Of a stretch of 64,000 nucleotides of DNA, positions 17,430 to 27,059 are shown piece after piece. The stretch's first letter is position 1. The number at the start of each line of letters is the position of its first letter. The position numbers and the translations under genes were made by a program. Under the pieces are notes generated by a model. It was not told the DNA's origin. It was given only the letters and a program-made list of their open reading frames with translations, and ran no database searches. The stretch comes from Bacteroidota bacterium (GTDB taxonomy: Bacteria > Bacteroidota > Bacteroidia > Chitinophagales > Chitinophagaceae), in NCBI GenBank assembly GCA_030706605.1, contig JAUZOE010000012.1, forward strand, positions 1 through 64,000. The letters run 5' to 3'.

Positions 17430-17685
17430 GGCATTACCGCTAACGGTATAAAAGATATCAGCAAAAACTTAAAGGCAGCAATTGCTATGATAAATCGAGT
17501 CCAATTCCCTTAAATTACAAAGCCCCTCTAAACCAGAGATCAATGGTCCGGCAACCATAGGCGAGAATCTAAATGCAAAAAGAGTTTCCAAATCATGTAG
17601 TTTGGTTTATGCAGCCACAAAGGGTTAGTCGTCAATTTAAAAAGGACAACAAAGAAAAAAATCTTTGTTGCCCTTTTTGCTTTTG
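17430..17685 (+). ncRNA. Possible small RNA ending at a strong terminator
   Basis: A rho-independent terminator sits at 17642-17685, but no coding region precedes it on the plus strand. The 150-200 bases before it can form short hairpins: ATGGT-CCGGCA-ACCAT at 17543-17558 and CCAAA...TTTGG at about 17588-17605. That pattern suggests a short structured transcript. The 5' end is a guess. It could instead be a transcribed leader or the remains of a lost gene. Confidence 0.3.
17642..17685 (+). terminator. Strong rho-independent terminator
   Basis: The arms AAGGACAACAAAG (17642-17654) and CTTTGTTGCCCTT (17663-17675) pair over 12 of 13 positions around an eight-base A-rich loop, followed by a T-rich tail. 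It lies about 180 bases upstream of the oxidoreductase operon and insulates it from upstream transcription. Confidence 0.8.
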
Positions 17686-17867
17686 GGGGATGAGAAACAG
17701 TAAATCAACAAATAATCAAGATTCTTCTTTAGCATTGTTAAACAAATGATGAAGAGCATTATAAAAATATGATTTCCATCATACGCTCAAGTGCCAAAAA
17801 TCAGTTTTTATTCTGACTATAAATTCTAATTTGTCAACGATTATTAATCACCATTTGATACGAAATT

Positions 17868-19508
17868 ATGTTAGATATTACCAAACCCATTGATCTCACA
17901 CTTCATGCTGAAGGCACGGGCCCCAATAGATTGCGCCAGCCTGTATATGTTGATTTTATGCCACCTTGTAACAGTGCCTGCCCGGCAGGAGAAAACATAC
18001 AGGCATGGATGGATCATGCTCAAAGTAGTAATTATTTTGAAGCATTTCAAACGTTGGTTGCAGACAATCCCTTTCCTGCTGTGATGGGCCGTGTATGTGT
18101 GAAACCTTGCGAAACCGGGTGTAACCGAACTCATATTGATACTACTGTAAATATTCATGCAGTTGAAAGATATATCGGCGATGTAGCGATTAAAGAGAAC
18201 TGGCAGGTGCAATACAATACAAAAGCCACTGGGAAGAAAGTTCTCGTAATTGGCGCAGGCCCCGGTGGCTTATCCGCTGCTTATCACTTGGCCAGGATGG
18301 GACATGCTGTTGAAATATTTGATGAAGGTAACAACCCGGGCGGATTATTGGCGACCGGCGTTCCCGATTATCGCTTGCCAAAAGATATTTTAGAGGCTGA
18401 AATTGATCGTATTGTAAAAATGGGTGTAAACATCCGGCTCAATTATAAAGTGAAGGACGTATTGAAAGAAAAAGAGGCTGGGAACTTTGATGCGGTTTTT
18501 CTCTCAATCGGGGCTGAATTGATAAAGCACGAAGAATTTGAGAAAGATGGTTCAGTTTACCTGGCTGATGCTTTTTCTTTTTTCAAAGAGATGAAATCAG
18601 ATCCTTCGCCTTATGAAGGAAAAAAAGTAGTGGTATATGGAGGTGGAAAGTTGGCTTTATACCTATCGAGAATTATAAAAAGATTTGGTTCGGAGGTAAC
18701 TGTTTATTTTGCCGGAGACAAAAAAATGATGCCGGCCTATGATTACGAAACAGAAGATGCGCTTGCCGAAGGAGTTCATGTAAATCTTTTAAAACGTATC
18801 GCTAAAGTTGAAGATAAAAAGATCACTCTTGAAACCATGAAAGTGGAAAAAGGAAAAGCAATTGGCACCAATGAATTTGAAACTATAGATGCAGATGTAT
18901 TGATTATTGCCAACCGGCAGGAATCAGACTCGGGTTTCCTACGTACTGTTCCAGGAATCATTATCAATGATGATGGTACTGTAAAAATTGATCCGCAAAG
19001 AATGACCGGGCATGAAGGAATTTTTGCCGGTGGAGATATGTTACCTGGGGAAAACAGGAGTTCCACCATAGCCATTGGGCATGGTAAAAAAGCAGCCCGA
19101 TATATTGATGGCTATTTACAACAACAACCTTATATAAAACCGGATAAGCATCTTACCGCCAGCTACAAAAAGTTGCACATGTGGTATAAAACAGAGGCAC
19201 CCAAAAAAGAGCAGGATAAACTCGCTCCTTCGTTAGCAGTACAAAGTTTTGATGAAGTGATAGCTGGTTTATCCGAAGAGAAAGCAAGGTTTGAAGCTCA
19301 GCGTTGCCTTAGTTGTGGAAATTGTTTTGAATGTGACGGATGCTTTGGCGCTTGCCCTGAGGATGCAATTATAAAATTAGGTAAGGGGAACCGATATAAA
19401 TTTAATTATGATACCTGCACCGGGTGTGCGGTATGTTATGAGCAATGCCCCTGCCATGCAATAGAAATGATTCCTGAACCTGTTAATTCAACAATAGATG
19501 TCAAATAA
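17868..19508 (+). CDS. FAD/Fe-S oxidoreductase of the GltD type with C-terminal ferredoxin domain
   Basis: The 546-residue protein resembles the glutamate synthase small subunit and related NAD(P)H-dependent oxidoreductases. It has an N-terminal Fe-S domain (Cys34, Cys38, then Cys77, Cys81 and Cys85 in CNSACPAG and CVKPCETGC), an FAD-binding Rossmann core with GAGPGGLSAAYHLARMGH at about 129, a GGLLATGVPDYRLPK signature, a second nucleotide site (YGGGKLALYLSR), and a C-terminal pair of 4Fe-4S motifs (CFGACPEDAI and CTGCAVCYEQCP). The next gene begins inside its last codons (11-base overlap), so it is translationally coupled to pyruvate:ferredoxin oxidoreductase. It probably passes electrons between NAD(P)H and ferredoxin for that enzyme; this is inference from context. 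Confidence 0.88.
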   Translation: MLDITKPIDLTLHAEGTGPNRLRQPVYVDFMPPCNSACPAGENIQAWMDHAQSSNYFEAFQTLVADNPFPAVMGRVCVKPCETGCNRTHIDTTVNIHAVERYIGDVAIKENWQVQYNTKATGKKVLVIGAGPGGLSAAYHLARMGHAVEIFDEGNNPGGLLATGVPDYRLPKDILEAEIDRIVKMGVNIRLNYKVKDVLKEKEAGNFDAVFLSIGAELIKHEEFEKDGSVYLADAFSFFKEMKSDPSPYEGKKVVVYGGGKLALYLSRIIKRFGSEVTVYFAGDKKMMPAYDYETEDALAEGVHVNLLKRIAKVEDKKITLETMKVEKGKAIGTNEFETIDADVLIIANRQESDSGFLRTVPGIIINDDGTVKIDPQRMTGHEGIFAGGDMLPGENRSSTIAIGHGKKAARYIDGYLQQQPYIKPDKHLTASYKKLHMWYKTEAPKKEQDKLAPSLAVQSFDEVIAGLSEEKARFEAQRCLSCGNCFECDGCFGACPEDAIIKLGKGNRYKFNYDTCTGCAVCYEQCPCHAIEMIPEPVNSTIDVK

Positions 19509-22500
19509 TAAAAAAATAATCTCTACAATAGACGGGAACGAAGCTGCCGCTTATGTTGCTTATCGTACGAATGAAGTTTGTGCCATCTACCCGATAACAC
19601 CCTCATCCACTATGGCTGAACTGGCTGATGAATGGGCTTCCAAAGGAATAAAAAATATCTGGGGTTCTATACCAGATGTGATGGAAATGCAAAGTGAAGG
19701 TGGCGCTGCCGGCACCGTTCATGGAGCTCTTCAAACCGGATCATTAACAACCACTTTCACTGCATCACAGGGCTTAATGCTGATGTTGCCGAACATGTAT
19801 AAAATTGCCGGTGAACTTACAGCAACAGTTTTTCATGTGGCGGCCCGTTCCCTGGCCGCACAAGCGCTTTCTATTTTTGGTGATCACCAGGATGTGATGG
19901 CTGCACGAACAACAGGATTTGCATTGCTAAGTTCTGCCAGTGTTCAGGAAGCGCATGATTTTGCTTTGATAGCCCAGGCAGCAACTTTGAAATCAAGAAT
20001 TCCCATTGTTCATTTTTTTGATGGTTTCCGCACTTCTCATGAAGTGAATAAACTGGAACTTCTTACTGATGAACAAATAAAATCTATGATTCCTGATGAA
20101 CTGGTAATTGCTCATCGGAAAAGAGGCTTAAATCCCGAGCATCCTTTTGTTAGGGGAACCGCTCAAAATCCGGATGTTTATTTCCAGGCAAGAGAAACAG
20201 TCAATTCTTTCTATAACAATATGCCTGCAATTGTTGAAGAAGTAATGAATGATTTTGCAAAAATGACGGGTAGAAAATATGATCTTTTTGAATACACCGG
20301 AGCCGAAGATGCAGAGCGTGTAATTATTATCATGGGCTCTGGAGGTGAAACTGTTTCCGAAACAGTAAAGGCGGTTAATGCTGCAGGCGAAAAGACCGGT
20401 GTGATACAAATTCGTTTGTACAGACCCTTCTCTATGGATCATTTACTGAAATCATTACCAGCTACAATAAAATCAATTGCGATTCTTGATCGCTCAAAAG
20501 AATCCGGGGCTTCAGGGGAACCGATTTACCAGGATGTTTTGGCTTCATTGGTAGACGCCATTCAACAGGGAAAATTGGAAAAACTTCCTAAGTTAATCGG
20601 AGGACGTTATGGCCTTTCTTCCAAAGAGTTTACCCCTGCAATGGTAAAGGCTGTTTTTGATGAACTAAAAAAAGGCAAACCAAAAAATAATTTTACCATC
20701 GGCATCAATGATGATGTAACCTTCACCAGTCTTGATTATGATCCATCTTTTACTTTAGATGAGTCAGAATGGAGACAGGGATTGTTTTTCGGATTAGGTG
20801 CAGATGGCACTGTGGGTGCCAATAAAAATACCATAAAGATCATCGGAGAAAATACGGATCTTTTTGCACAAGGTTATTTTGTTTACGACTCTAAAAAATC
20901 CGGCGCACGAACCGTTTCTCATTTAAGATTCGGACCAAAACCAATCAGGGCACCTTACTTAATTTCAAAGGCTGATTTTATTGGCTGCCATCAATTTAAT
21001 TTTACTGAAAAAGTAGAAATGCTGGTATTCGCAAACGAAGGCGCTACTTTTTTGTTGAACAGTCCCTATAGCAAGGATGAAGTGTGGAGTAAGTTATCGG
21101 GGCAGGTGCAACAAAGCATTATCGAAAAGGAATTGAAATTCTTTGTAATCGATGCTACTACTGTTGCAAGAGATACAGGAATGAATGGCCGCATCAACAC
21201 AATTATGCAGACATGCTATTTTGCCTTGTCTGGCGTGTTGCCAAGAGAAGATGCCATTAAACAAATTAAAAAAGCCATCGAAAAAACTTACTTTAAAAAA
21301 GGACAAAAAGTAATTGAGCAAAACTTTAAAGCGGTGGATGCCACCCTTGCAAATATGTATGAAGTATCCTATCCGTCAACTGTTTCCTCTGCAAATCATG
21401 ATTTACTTACCGTATCCAATAAAGCTCCGGATTTTGTAAAAAATGTCACTGCTGTAATGATGGCTGATCATGGCGACCAATTACCAGTGAGCATGATGCC
21501 AATAGATGGAACTTTTCCAAGCGGAACCACTCAATGGGAAAAAAGAAATGTTTCTGACCTTGTGGCTTCATGGGATCCTGACCTGTGTATCCAATGCGGA
21601 AACTGCGCATATGTTTGCCCACATAGTGTTATACGGGCCAAGTTTTACCATAAAGACAATTTAGAAAAAGCACCTGAGGGATTTAAACATGCACCGATAA
21701 ACGCAAGAGGTTTTCCTGAAACTCAGTATACATTGCAGGTTTACCTTGAAGATTGCACAGGATGTAATTTATGCGTAGAGGTTTGCCCGGTTATCGAAAC
21801 CGGCAATCGTTTACATAAGGCAATTAATTTAGTAGAAAAAGAACCAATTATTGAAACAGAAAAACAAAATATTGAATTTTTTGAAAATATTACCTGGAAC
21901 GATCGTTCTAAAATTGATTTTTCTACAGTGCATGGTGCACAATTTTTGGAGCCATTATTTGAGTTTTCCGGTGCCTGCGCTGGTTGTGGCGAAACCCCTT
22001 ATTTAAAATTATTATCCCAGTTATTTGGTGAAAGGCTGCTGGTGGCTAATGCTACAGGCTGTTCCTCTATTTATGGTGGCAATCTTCCTACTACACCATG
22101 GACTATTAATAAAGAAGGTCGGGGACCCGCATGGTCAAACTCATTATTTGAAGATAATGCGGAGTTCGGATTGGGAATGAGAATTACTGCGGATAATCAA
22201 TTCGTAATTGCGAAGCAATATTTAATGGAATTAAAAGAGGAACTTGGTGAAACTTTTGTAAAAGAAATCCTGGACGCTGAACAGGTTCTTGAATCTGAAC
22301 TGGTAGCCCAGCAACTAAGAGTACAACTACTGAAAGAGAAGTTGAAAGAAATAACTTCTCCATCTGCAGCATTCCTGTTATCTGTTTGCGATCAATTTGT
22401 ACGGCGCAGTGTATGGTTGGTAGGTGGTGATGGTTGGGCCTATGATATTGGGTATGGCGGCCTTGATCATGCATTAGCAAGCGGAAAAAATATAAATGTA

Positions 22501-23079
22501 CTTGTTCTTGATACAGAAGTTTATTCAAATACCGGTGGACAGTCTTCTAAAGCAACTCCTACAGCTGCCACTGCAAAATTTGCAGCAAGTGGTAAAAAGG
22601 GAGGTAAAAAAGATTTAGCCATGCAGGCAATTTCTTATGGAAATGTGTACGTAGCAAGAGTGGCATTTGGCGCTAATCCGCAGCAAACATTATTGGCTAT
22701 GCGTGAAGCAGAAGCCTATGACGGACCATCCCTCATTCTTGCTTACAGCCACTGTATTGCTCATGGTTATGATTTGAAAAATGGATTGAATCAACAAAAT
22801 AAAGCAGTAGCATGTGGCCACTGGCCTTTGATTAGGTACAATCCAATTTTGAGAAATAAAAATCAAAACCCATTTGTATTGGATTCTCCAAGGCCTACGA
22901 TTAAATTAAAAGATTACGCGTATAATGAATTGCGATACAAAGTTTTGACCATGACTCATCCTGATGAAGCGGATAAATTGATGAAACATGCACAGGAATT
23001 GGTAAACCTAAAATGGAAGAGCTATGAAGAGCTTGCAACGAAAAAAGCAAGTGATTTTGTCCCGGTGTCAAATAACTAA
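19498..23079 (+). CDS. nifJ: Pyruvate:ferredoxin (flavodoxin) oxidoreductase
   Basis: The 1193-residue single-chain enzyme converts pyruvate and CoA to acetyl-CoA, CO2 and reduced ferredoxin, or works in reverse. The N-terminal domain shows the pyruvate-binding YPITPSSTMAE and EGGAAGTVHGAL motifs. The gamma-like domain (about 415-640) is followed by two 4Fe-4S clusters, CIQCGNCAYVCP (near 698) and CTGCNLCVEVCP (near 753), and a third proximal cluster starts with CAGCGE (near 827). The thiamine diphosphate motif GDGWAYDIGYGGLDHALASG is near 978, followed by the typical NTGGQSSKATPTAA. Length and motif order are standard. It overlaps the upstream FAD protein and is followed 11 bases later by a DHODH-like gene, so the three form an operon. 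Confidence 0.95.
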   Translation: MSNNKKIISTIDGNEAAAYVAYRTNEVCAIYPITPSSTMAELADEWASKGIKNIWGSIPDVMEMQSEGGAAGTVHGALQTGSLTTTFTASQGLMLMLPNMYKIAGELTATVFHVAARSLAAQALSIFGDHQDVMAARTTGFALLSSASVQEAHDFALIAQAATLKSRIPIVHFFDGFRTSHEVNKLELLTDEQIKSMIPDELVIAHRKRGLNPEHPFVRGTAQNPDVYFQARETVNSFYNNMPAIVEEVMNDFAKMTGRKYDLFEYTGAEDAERVIIIMGSGGETVSETVKAVNAAGEKTGVIQIRLYRPFSMDHLLKSLPATIKSIAILDRSKESGASGEPIYQDVLASLVDAIQQGKLEKLPKLIGGRYGLSSKEFTPAMVKAVFDELKKGKPKNNFTIGINDDVTFTSLDYDPSFTLDESEWRQGLFFGLGADGTVGANKNTIKIIGENTDLFAQGYFVYDSKKSGARTVSHLRFGPKPIRAPYLISKADFIGCHQFNFTEKVEMLVFANEGATFLLNSPYSKDEVWSKLSGQVQQSIIEKELKFFVIDATTVARDTGMNGRINTIMQTCYFALSGVLPREDAIKQIKKAIEKTYFKKGQKVIEQNFKAVDATLANMYEVSYPSTVSSANHDLLTVSNKAPDFVKNVTAVMMADHGDQLPVSMMPIDGTFPSGTTQWEKRNVSDLVASWDPDLCIQCGNCAYVCPHSVIRAKFYHKDNLEKAPEGFKHAPINARGFPETQYTLQVYLEDCTGCNLCVEVCPVIETGNRLHKAINLVEKEPIIETEKQNIEFFENITWNDRSKIDFSTVHGAQFLEPLFEFSGACAGCGETPYLKLLSQLFGERLLVANATGCSSIYGGNLPTTPWTINKEGRGPAWSNSLFEDNAEFGLGMRITADNQFVIAKQYLMELKEELGETFVKEILDAEQVLESELVAQQLRVQLLKEKLKEITSPSAAFLLSVCDQFVRRSVWLVGGDGWAYDIGYGGLDHALASGKNINVLVLDTEVYSNTGGQSSKATPTAATAKFAASGKKGGKKDLAMQAISYGNVYVARVAFGANPQQTLLAMREAEAYDGPSLILAYSHCIAHGYDLKNGLNQQNKAVACGHWPLIRYNPILRNKNQNPFVLDSPRPTIKLKDYAYNELRYKVLTMTHPDEADKLMKHAQELVNLKWKSYEELATKKASDFVPVSNN

Positions 23080-23090
23080 AACTAAATAAT

Positions 23091-24083
23091 ATGAAAATAG
23101 ATTCAACGTATATGGGGTTGAAGTTGAAGTCCCCTATTGTAGTTTCAGCCTGCACATTATCTGAAAAAATAGATAACATCTTAAAAATGGAAGATAGTGG
23201 CGCCGGAGCGGTCGTGCTATTTTCATTATTTGAAGAACAGATAAAAAAAGAAGAAGCAAGCTTTAAAGGGGTTATGTGGCAAACCACCAATTCTTTTGCC
23301 GAGGCCCTTGACTATTTTCCCAATGCCGAGGACTTTAATATGGGCACAGATTTATATTTAGAAAATATTCGCAAAGCCAAAGAACGGGTTAAAATTCCCA
23401 TAATAGCCAGCCTGAATGGAATTACCAACGAAGGTTGGATATACTATTCAAAATTAATGGAACAAGCCGGAGCTGATGGAATAGAAGTTAATATATTCTT
23501 CATCCCCGGAGATATTGGCATGTCTTCTGCAGAAGTGGAACATCGCTATCTGAACATTATTGATAACATAAAGCAAACAGTCAAAATTCCGGTCGCGGTA
23601 AAACTGAATCCATATTTCAGTGCAATGGGAAACATGTCTTTTAGAATGAAAAAAGCCGGTGCTGATGCCCTGGTTTTATTTAACCGGTTTTATCAGCCGG
23701 ATTTTGACATTAACGAACTTACCATTAAAACTGATTTGCATTTTAGTGAATCCGATGAAATAAAATTGCCTTTATTATGGATTGCTTTATTATACGACAA
23801 ATTAAATTTGTCATTGGCTGCAACTACCGGCGTACAAAGTGCAATAGAAGTTATCAAATATATCCTGGCTGGTGCAGATGTGGTAATGACTGCATCTTCT
23901 TTATATAAAAACGGTATTACCTACCTGAAAACTTTAAATACAGAGCTGGAAGATTGGATGTATAGAATGGGATTTGAAGACCTTGAATCTTTTAGGGGAA
24001 ATATGAGTCAAAAGAATATAGCCGATCCTACCGGCTATGAAAGAAGCAATTATATAAAGATTCTTGAAGGAGTTAAGTATTAA
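23091..24083 (+). CDS. Dihydroorotate dehydrogenase-like protein
   Basis: The 330-residue protein has the TIM-barrel features of class 1 dihydroorotate dehydrogenases: an N-terminal YMGLKLKSPIVVSACTL, a central IPIIASLNGI and GADGIEVNIFF, then KIPVAVKLNPYF and GADALVLFNRF in the FMN-binding region, and a C-terminal AATTGVQSAIEVIKYILAGAD. The loop between the first strands is more acidic than in pyrimidine-pathway enzymes, and no other pyrimidine gene is nearby. It is the last gene of the FAD protein-nifJ operon. Such DHODH-like proteins are often found beside nifJ in Bacteroidota, and a redox role in that complex is more likely than orotate synthesis; this is inference. Confidence 0.85.
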   Translation: MKIDSTYMGLKLKSPIVVSACTLSEKIDNILKMEDSGAGAVVLFSLFEEQIKKEEASFKGVMWQTTNSFAEALDYFPNAEDFNMGTDLYLENIRKAKERVKIPIIASLNGITNEGWIYYSKLMEQAGADGIEVNIFFIPGDIGMSSAEVEHRYLNIIDNIKQTVKIPVAVKLNPYFSAMGNMSFRMKKAGADALVLFNRFYQPDFDINELTIKTDLHFSESDEIKLPLLWIALLYDKLNLSLAATTGVQSAIEVIKYILAGADVVMTASSLYKNGITYLKTLNTELEDWMYRMGFEDLESFRGNMSQKNIADPTGYERSNYIKILEGVKY

Positions 24084-24240
24084 GTTGCTAAAAACAGTAA
24101 AATTATTCTAAAATAAAAGTTTGGGAATTTATAATTGAAAGCTATTCCGTTAAAAAGAATGATACTTGAATACTTATTCCTGTATCGTGGATACCCTATT
24201 TTAGCAAAAGTCATAACATGTTGGTGACAATACTTTTATA

Positions 24241-24747
24241 TCAGATATCCCAAACTACCTGGTGCGTTTGCTTTATGATCCCCATAACAAACACACTTTG
24301 CACATGCCCCACATTTTCAATTTCACTCAATTTATTTACATGAAAGTCATAATAGGTGTTCATATCTTCACAAACCACCTTCAACATAAAGTCAAATTCT
24401 CCTGAGATACTGAAACATTCTATCACTTCATTTAAATCGTTCATAGTTTTTATAAATTTTACGCCTGCATTTTTACCGTGTTGTTTTAAAGAAACATAAC
24501 AGATTACCATCAGCCCTTTTTTAACTTTTGAGTGATTTACCAAAGTAGCATATTGTTTTATGATGCCTGATTCTTCCATCCTCTTGATACGCTCATGAAC
24601 GGGGGTGGTGCTGAGGTGAATTTTTCCAGCAATTTCTTTTACCGTAATCCTCGCATTTTGCTGAAGCAATTTTAAAATAGCCAGGTCTTTTTTATCAGGC
24701 ATATAATCAATAGTAGTTAATTCTTCTTTTGACATTATTTTTTTCAT
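24241..24747 (-). CDS. Lrp/AsnC family transcriptional regulator
   Basis: From the Met at 24747 the protein has 168 residues. An N-terminal helix-turn-helix (LAILKLLQQNARITVKEIAG, then IHLSTTPVHERIKRMEESGI) is followed by the RAM/AsnC ligand-binding domain (VICYVSLKQHGKN ... NEVIECFSISGEFDFMLKVV). These regulators form octamers that bind amino acids. An upstream Met at 24816 would add an unlikely basic extension. It is divergent from the S-adenosylhomocysteinase gene, with about 130 bases between the start codons, so it may control that gene and itself; this is inference from position. Confidence 0.9.
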   Translation of the reverse strand: MKKIMSKEELTTIDYMPDKKDLAILKLLQQNARITVKEIAGKIHLSTTPVHERIKRMEESGIIKQYATLVNHSKVKKGLMVICYVSLKQHGKNAGVKFIKTMNDLNEVIECFSISGEFDFMLKVVCEDMNTYYDFHVNKLSEIENVGHVQSVFVMGIIKQTHQVVWDI

Positions 24748-24874
24748 ACAATATTTATCTTTTATTCTTTTAAATAGTCGATTTTTACAAAAATATTCTA
24801 AAGTTATCAATATCATTAGTATTTTATCCTAATATTTGTACATTTGGCATCTAAAAAAATAAACCATTCATTAT

Positions 24875-26203
24875 ATGTCAGCACTTACAAAAAATACAAT
24901 TGATTTTAGTCTTAAGAACAAGGTAAAAGACATGAGCCTTGCTTCATGGGGCCGCAAAGAAATAAAATTAGCCGAGGCAGAAATGCCGGGCTTAATGTCG
25001 CTCAGAGAAGAATTCGGAAAAGAAAAACCTTTGAAAGGAGCACGCATAGCAGGCTGCCTTCATATGACGATTCAAACCGCTGTACTCATTGAAACTTTAA
25101 TTGAACTGGGAGCTGAAGTAAAATGGAGTTCATGCAATATTTTCTCTACACAGGACCAGGCCGCAGCAGCTATTGCCGCAGAAGGCATTGGTGTTTTTGC
25201 ATGGAAAGGGCAAACACAGGAAGAAAGCGATTGGTGCATTGAACAGACATTATTTTTTGGAAGTGAAGACCGCCCTTTAAATATGATCCTGGATGATGGT
25301 GGTGATTTGACCAACATGGTTTTTGATAAATATCCTGAATTGATTCAACATGTAAAAGGATTATCAGAAGAAACAACAACAGGTGTTCATAGATTATATG
25401 AAAGAATGGAAAAAGGTACCTTACCTATTCCTGCAATCAATATCAACGATTCAGTAACCAAATCAAAATTTGATAATAAATATGGTTGCAAAGAAAGTTT
25501 GGTAGATGCCATCAGAAGAGCAACTGATATAATGATGGCCGGCAAGGTGGCTGTAGTGGGTGGCTATGGTGATGTAGGAAAAGGTTCAGCAGCAAGTTTG
25601 CGCGGTGCAGGCGCCAGGGTTATTGTTACCGAAATTGATCCTATATGTGCTTTGCAGGCAGCTATGGACGGTTATGAAGTGAAAAAAATGATTGATGCTG
25701 TGAAAGAAGCAGACATTATTGTAACTGCTTCCGGTTGTCGTGATTTGATAAGAAAAGAACATTTTCTGGCGATGAAAGACAAAGCCATCGTATGTAATAT
25801 TGGGCATTTCGATATTGAAATTGACATTGCCTGGCTGAATACCAATTATGGACAGACGAAAGATACTATTAAACCACAGGTTGATAAATACACTCTTGAT
25901 GGAAAAGATATCATTGTTTTAGCAGAAGGTCGATTAGTAAATTTAGGTTGTGCAACAGGCCATCCCAGTTTTGTAATGAGCAATTCATTTACCAACCAGG
26001 TGCTTGCGCAATTAGAAATTTGGTTGCATGCTGATAAATACGAAAACAAAGTATATGTGCTTCCAAAACATTTAGATGAAAAGGTAGCCCGCCTGCATTT
26101 AAACAAAATTGGTGTAGTGCTTGAAGAATTAACAACAGAACAAAGTACTTATTTGAATATTCCAAAAGAAGGGCCCTATAAGCCCGAGATGTATAGATAT
26201 TAA
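24875..26203 (+). CDS. ahcY: S-adenosylhomocysteinase
   Basis: The 442-residue enzyme hydrolyses S-adenosylhomocysteine to adenosine and homocysteine, keeping the methylation cycle going. It contains the substrate-binding [20 protein letters not shown] and LDDGGDLTN, the NAD-binding [19 protein letters not shown], the SGCRDLI region, and the conserved C-terminus ending in [13 protein letters not shown]. The length is typical. It has its own terminator immediately downstream (26225-26252) and probably a promoter near 24829-24850 (TAATATTTG). The divergent Lrp gene is a candidate regulator. Confidence 0.97.
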   Translation: MSALTKNTIDFSLKNKVKDMSLASWGRKEIKLAEAEMPGLMSLREEFGKEKPLKGARIAGCLHMTIQTAVLIETLIELGAEVKWSSCNIFSTQDQAAAAIAAEGIGVFAWKGQTQEESDWCIEQTLFFGSEDRPLNMILDDGGDLTNMVFDKYPELIQHVKGLSEETTTGVHRLYERMEKGTLPIPAININDSVTKSKFDNKYGCKESLVDAIRRATDIMMAGKVAVVGGYGDVGKGSAASLRGAGARVIVTEIDPICALQAAMDGYEVKKMIDAVKEADIIVTASGCRDLIRKEHFLAMKDKAIVCNIGHFDIEIDIAWLNTNYGQTKDTIKPQVDKYTLDGKDIIVLAEGRLVNLGCATGHPSFVMSNSFTNQVLAQLEIWLHADKYENKVYVLPKHLDEKVARLHLNKIGVVLEELTTEQSTYLNIPKEGPYKPEMYRY

Positions 26204-26220
26204 TCCTTTGGCTATTGCCA

Positions 26221-26258
26221 ACAAAAAACCCACTTTGAAAAAGGTGGGTTTTTTGTTT
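26221..26258 (+). terminator. Rho-independent terminator after ahcY
   Basis: AAAACCCAC (26225-26233) pairs with GTGGGTTTT (26244-26252), extended by A-T pairs inside, and a T-rich tail follows. It begins 18 bases after the ahcY stop codon. Because it lies before the next start at 26307, it shows that the following gene is transcribed separately. Confidence 0.85.
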
Positions 26259-26280
26259 TACATTCTGATAATGATTTTTA

Positions 26281-26288
26281 TAAATTTG
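26281..26288 (+). promoter_or_regulatory. -7 promoter box TAAATTTG
   Basis: TAAATTTG matches the Bacteroidota -7 consensus TAnnTTTG exactly and lies 19 bases before the ATG at 26307. A TTTTG about 25 bases upstream could serve as a loosely spaced -33 element. It supports the later start for the next gene. Confidence 0.45.
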
Positions 26289-26306
26289 TGCGTATATTCA
26301 ATCAGT

Positions 26307-26732
26307 ATGCAACAGAATAAACCAAAACTTGACATCATCAATATGCTACTGGAAGACTGTATCATGGCATACCCGATTTCTTCTTTTGTGATCAGCATTT
26401 ATAAACAATATCAACAGCGTGGATGGCTAAGCAAAAAGCAGTTACAGGGTTTATATGGCAAGGCTTCTAAAATCAATGGCGTTTTACCTGGAAGGCTTGC
26501 CGCACTGGAATCTATCATAAAAAAAATGCCAACAAGAGAAAAATCTGAATTACCTGAAATAAAACCGATGTTTGAAAAGGATGAAGTGACTGGAAAAATA
26601 ATTGAAGAAATTTTATCAAAATATCCCCAACATAAAAGAGTATTATTTTTAAAAGCAAAGTATGATAATAATGAGACTCTTTCTTCTTCAGATATTTCAG
26701 AGCTTAAGAAATTTAAACAAGTACTGAAATAG
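26307..26732 (+). CDS. Small protein of unknown function
   Basis: The 141-residue product is soluble and mostly helical, with MQQNKPKLDIINMLLEDCIM at the N-terminus, a basic helix (YKQYQQRGWLSKKQLQGLYG) and a Lys/Glu-rich C-terminus ending LKKFKQVLK. The frame could be read from 26208, but that would start before the ahcY terminator and give a spurious hydrophobic leader, so the ATG at 26307 is preferred; a -7 box lies just upstream of it. I do not recognise a family. The segment RGWLSKKQLQGLYGKASKIN resembles a motif in some phage and plasmid helper proteins, but I would not build on that. Confidence 0.6.
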   Translation: MQQNKPKLDIINMLLEDCIMAYPISSFVISIYKQYQQRGWLSKKQLQGLYGKASKINGVLPGRLAALESIIKKMPTREKSELPEIKPMFEKDEVTGKIIEEILSKYPQHKRVLFLKAKYDNNETLSSSDISELKKFKQVLK

Positions 26733-27059
26733 TATTTTCAGCATCATTTAGCAAATAAAATTACCGGGCTATTTTTTCACAGAAAATAAAATAGTTTACT
26801 AATAACTTTAAATCCTCTTTAGAGGAAGAGATTAGCCCCATTTTTCTTTAATGATTTTAGTCTTACGTATTTATTTTTTGACATATTTTCTAAGTACGTA
26901 TATACCCTATCACACTGATGGTAATATTTCTCTGGTAAAAACGTTATTCTAATAGACGAGCCTACTATTTTAATTGCCTTTAACAAATATTTTATATTGG
27001 CATATTAAATTAATGAAGAAGCGGTCAGTCTTATTAATATAAATTAAAAATTGTCAATC
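26733..27059. other. Intergenic stretch, no features
   Basis: About 330 AT-rich bases. Apart from a small CCTCTTTAGAGG hairpin near 26813, nothing recognisable is present. The promoter of the following small gene is expected near its end. Confidence 0.5.

Larger units (their letters stand above)
16811..17867. other. Long intergenic stretch with a palindrome and a terminator
   Basis: About 1,050 bases between divergent genes. It holds the perfect palindrome at 16844-16875 and, at 17642-17685, a strong rho-independent terminator that has no protein-coding gene in front of it. A possible small RNA precedes this terminator (entered separately). A 45-codon open frame around 17150-17250 (with FFEQSKCMRIDNKYH) has no start codon and was not called. 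Confidence 0.55.

Noticed and set aside
17545-17556. CCGGCAACC string resembling the core of a SAM-I riboswitch
   Set aside because: The surrounding helices and the downstream GGTGC-type block of SAM-I are missing, and the downstream operon has nothing to do with methionine. Only the short string matches.
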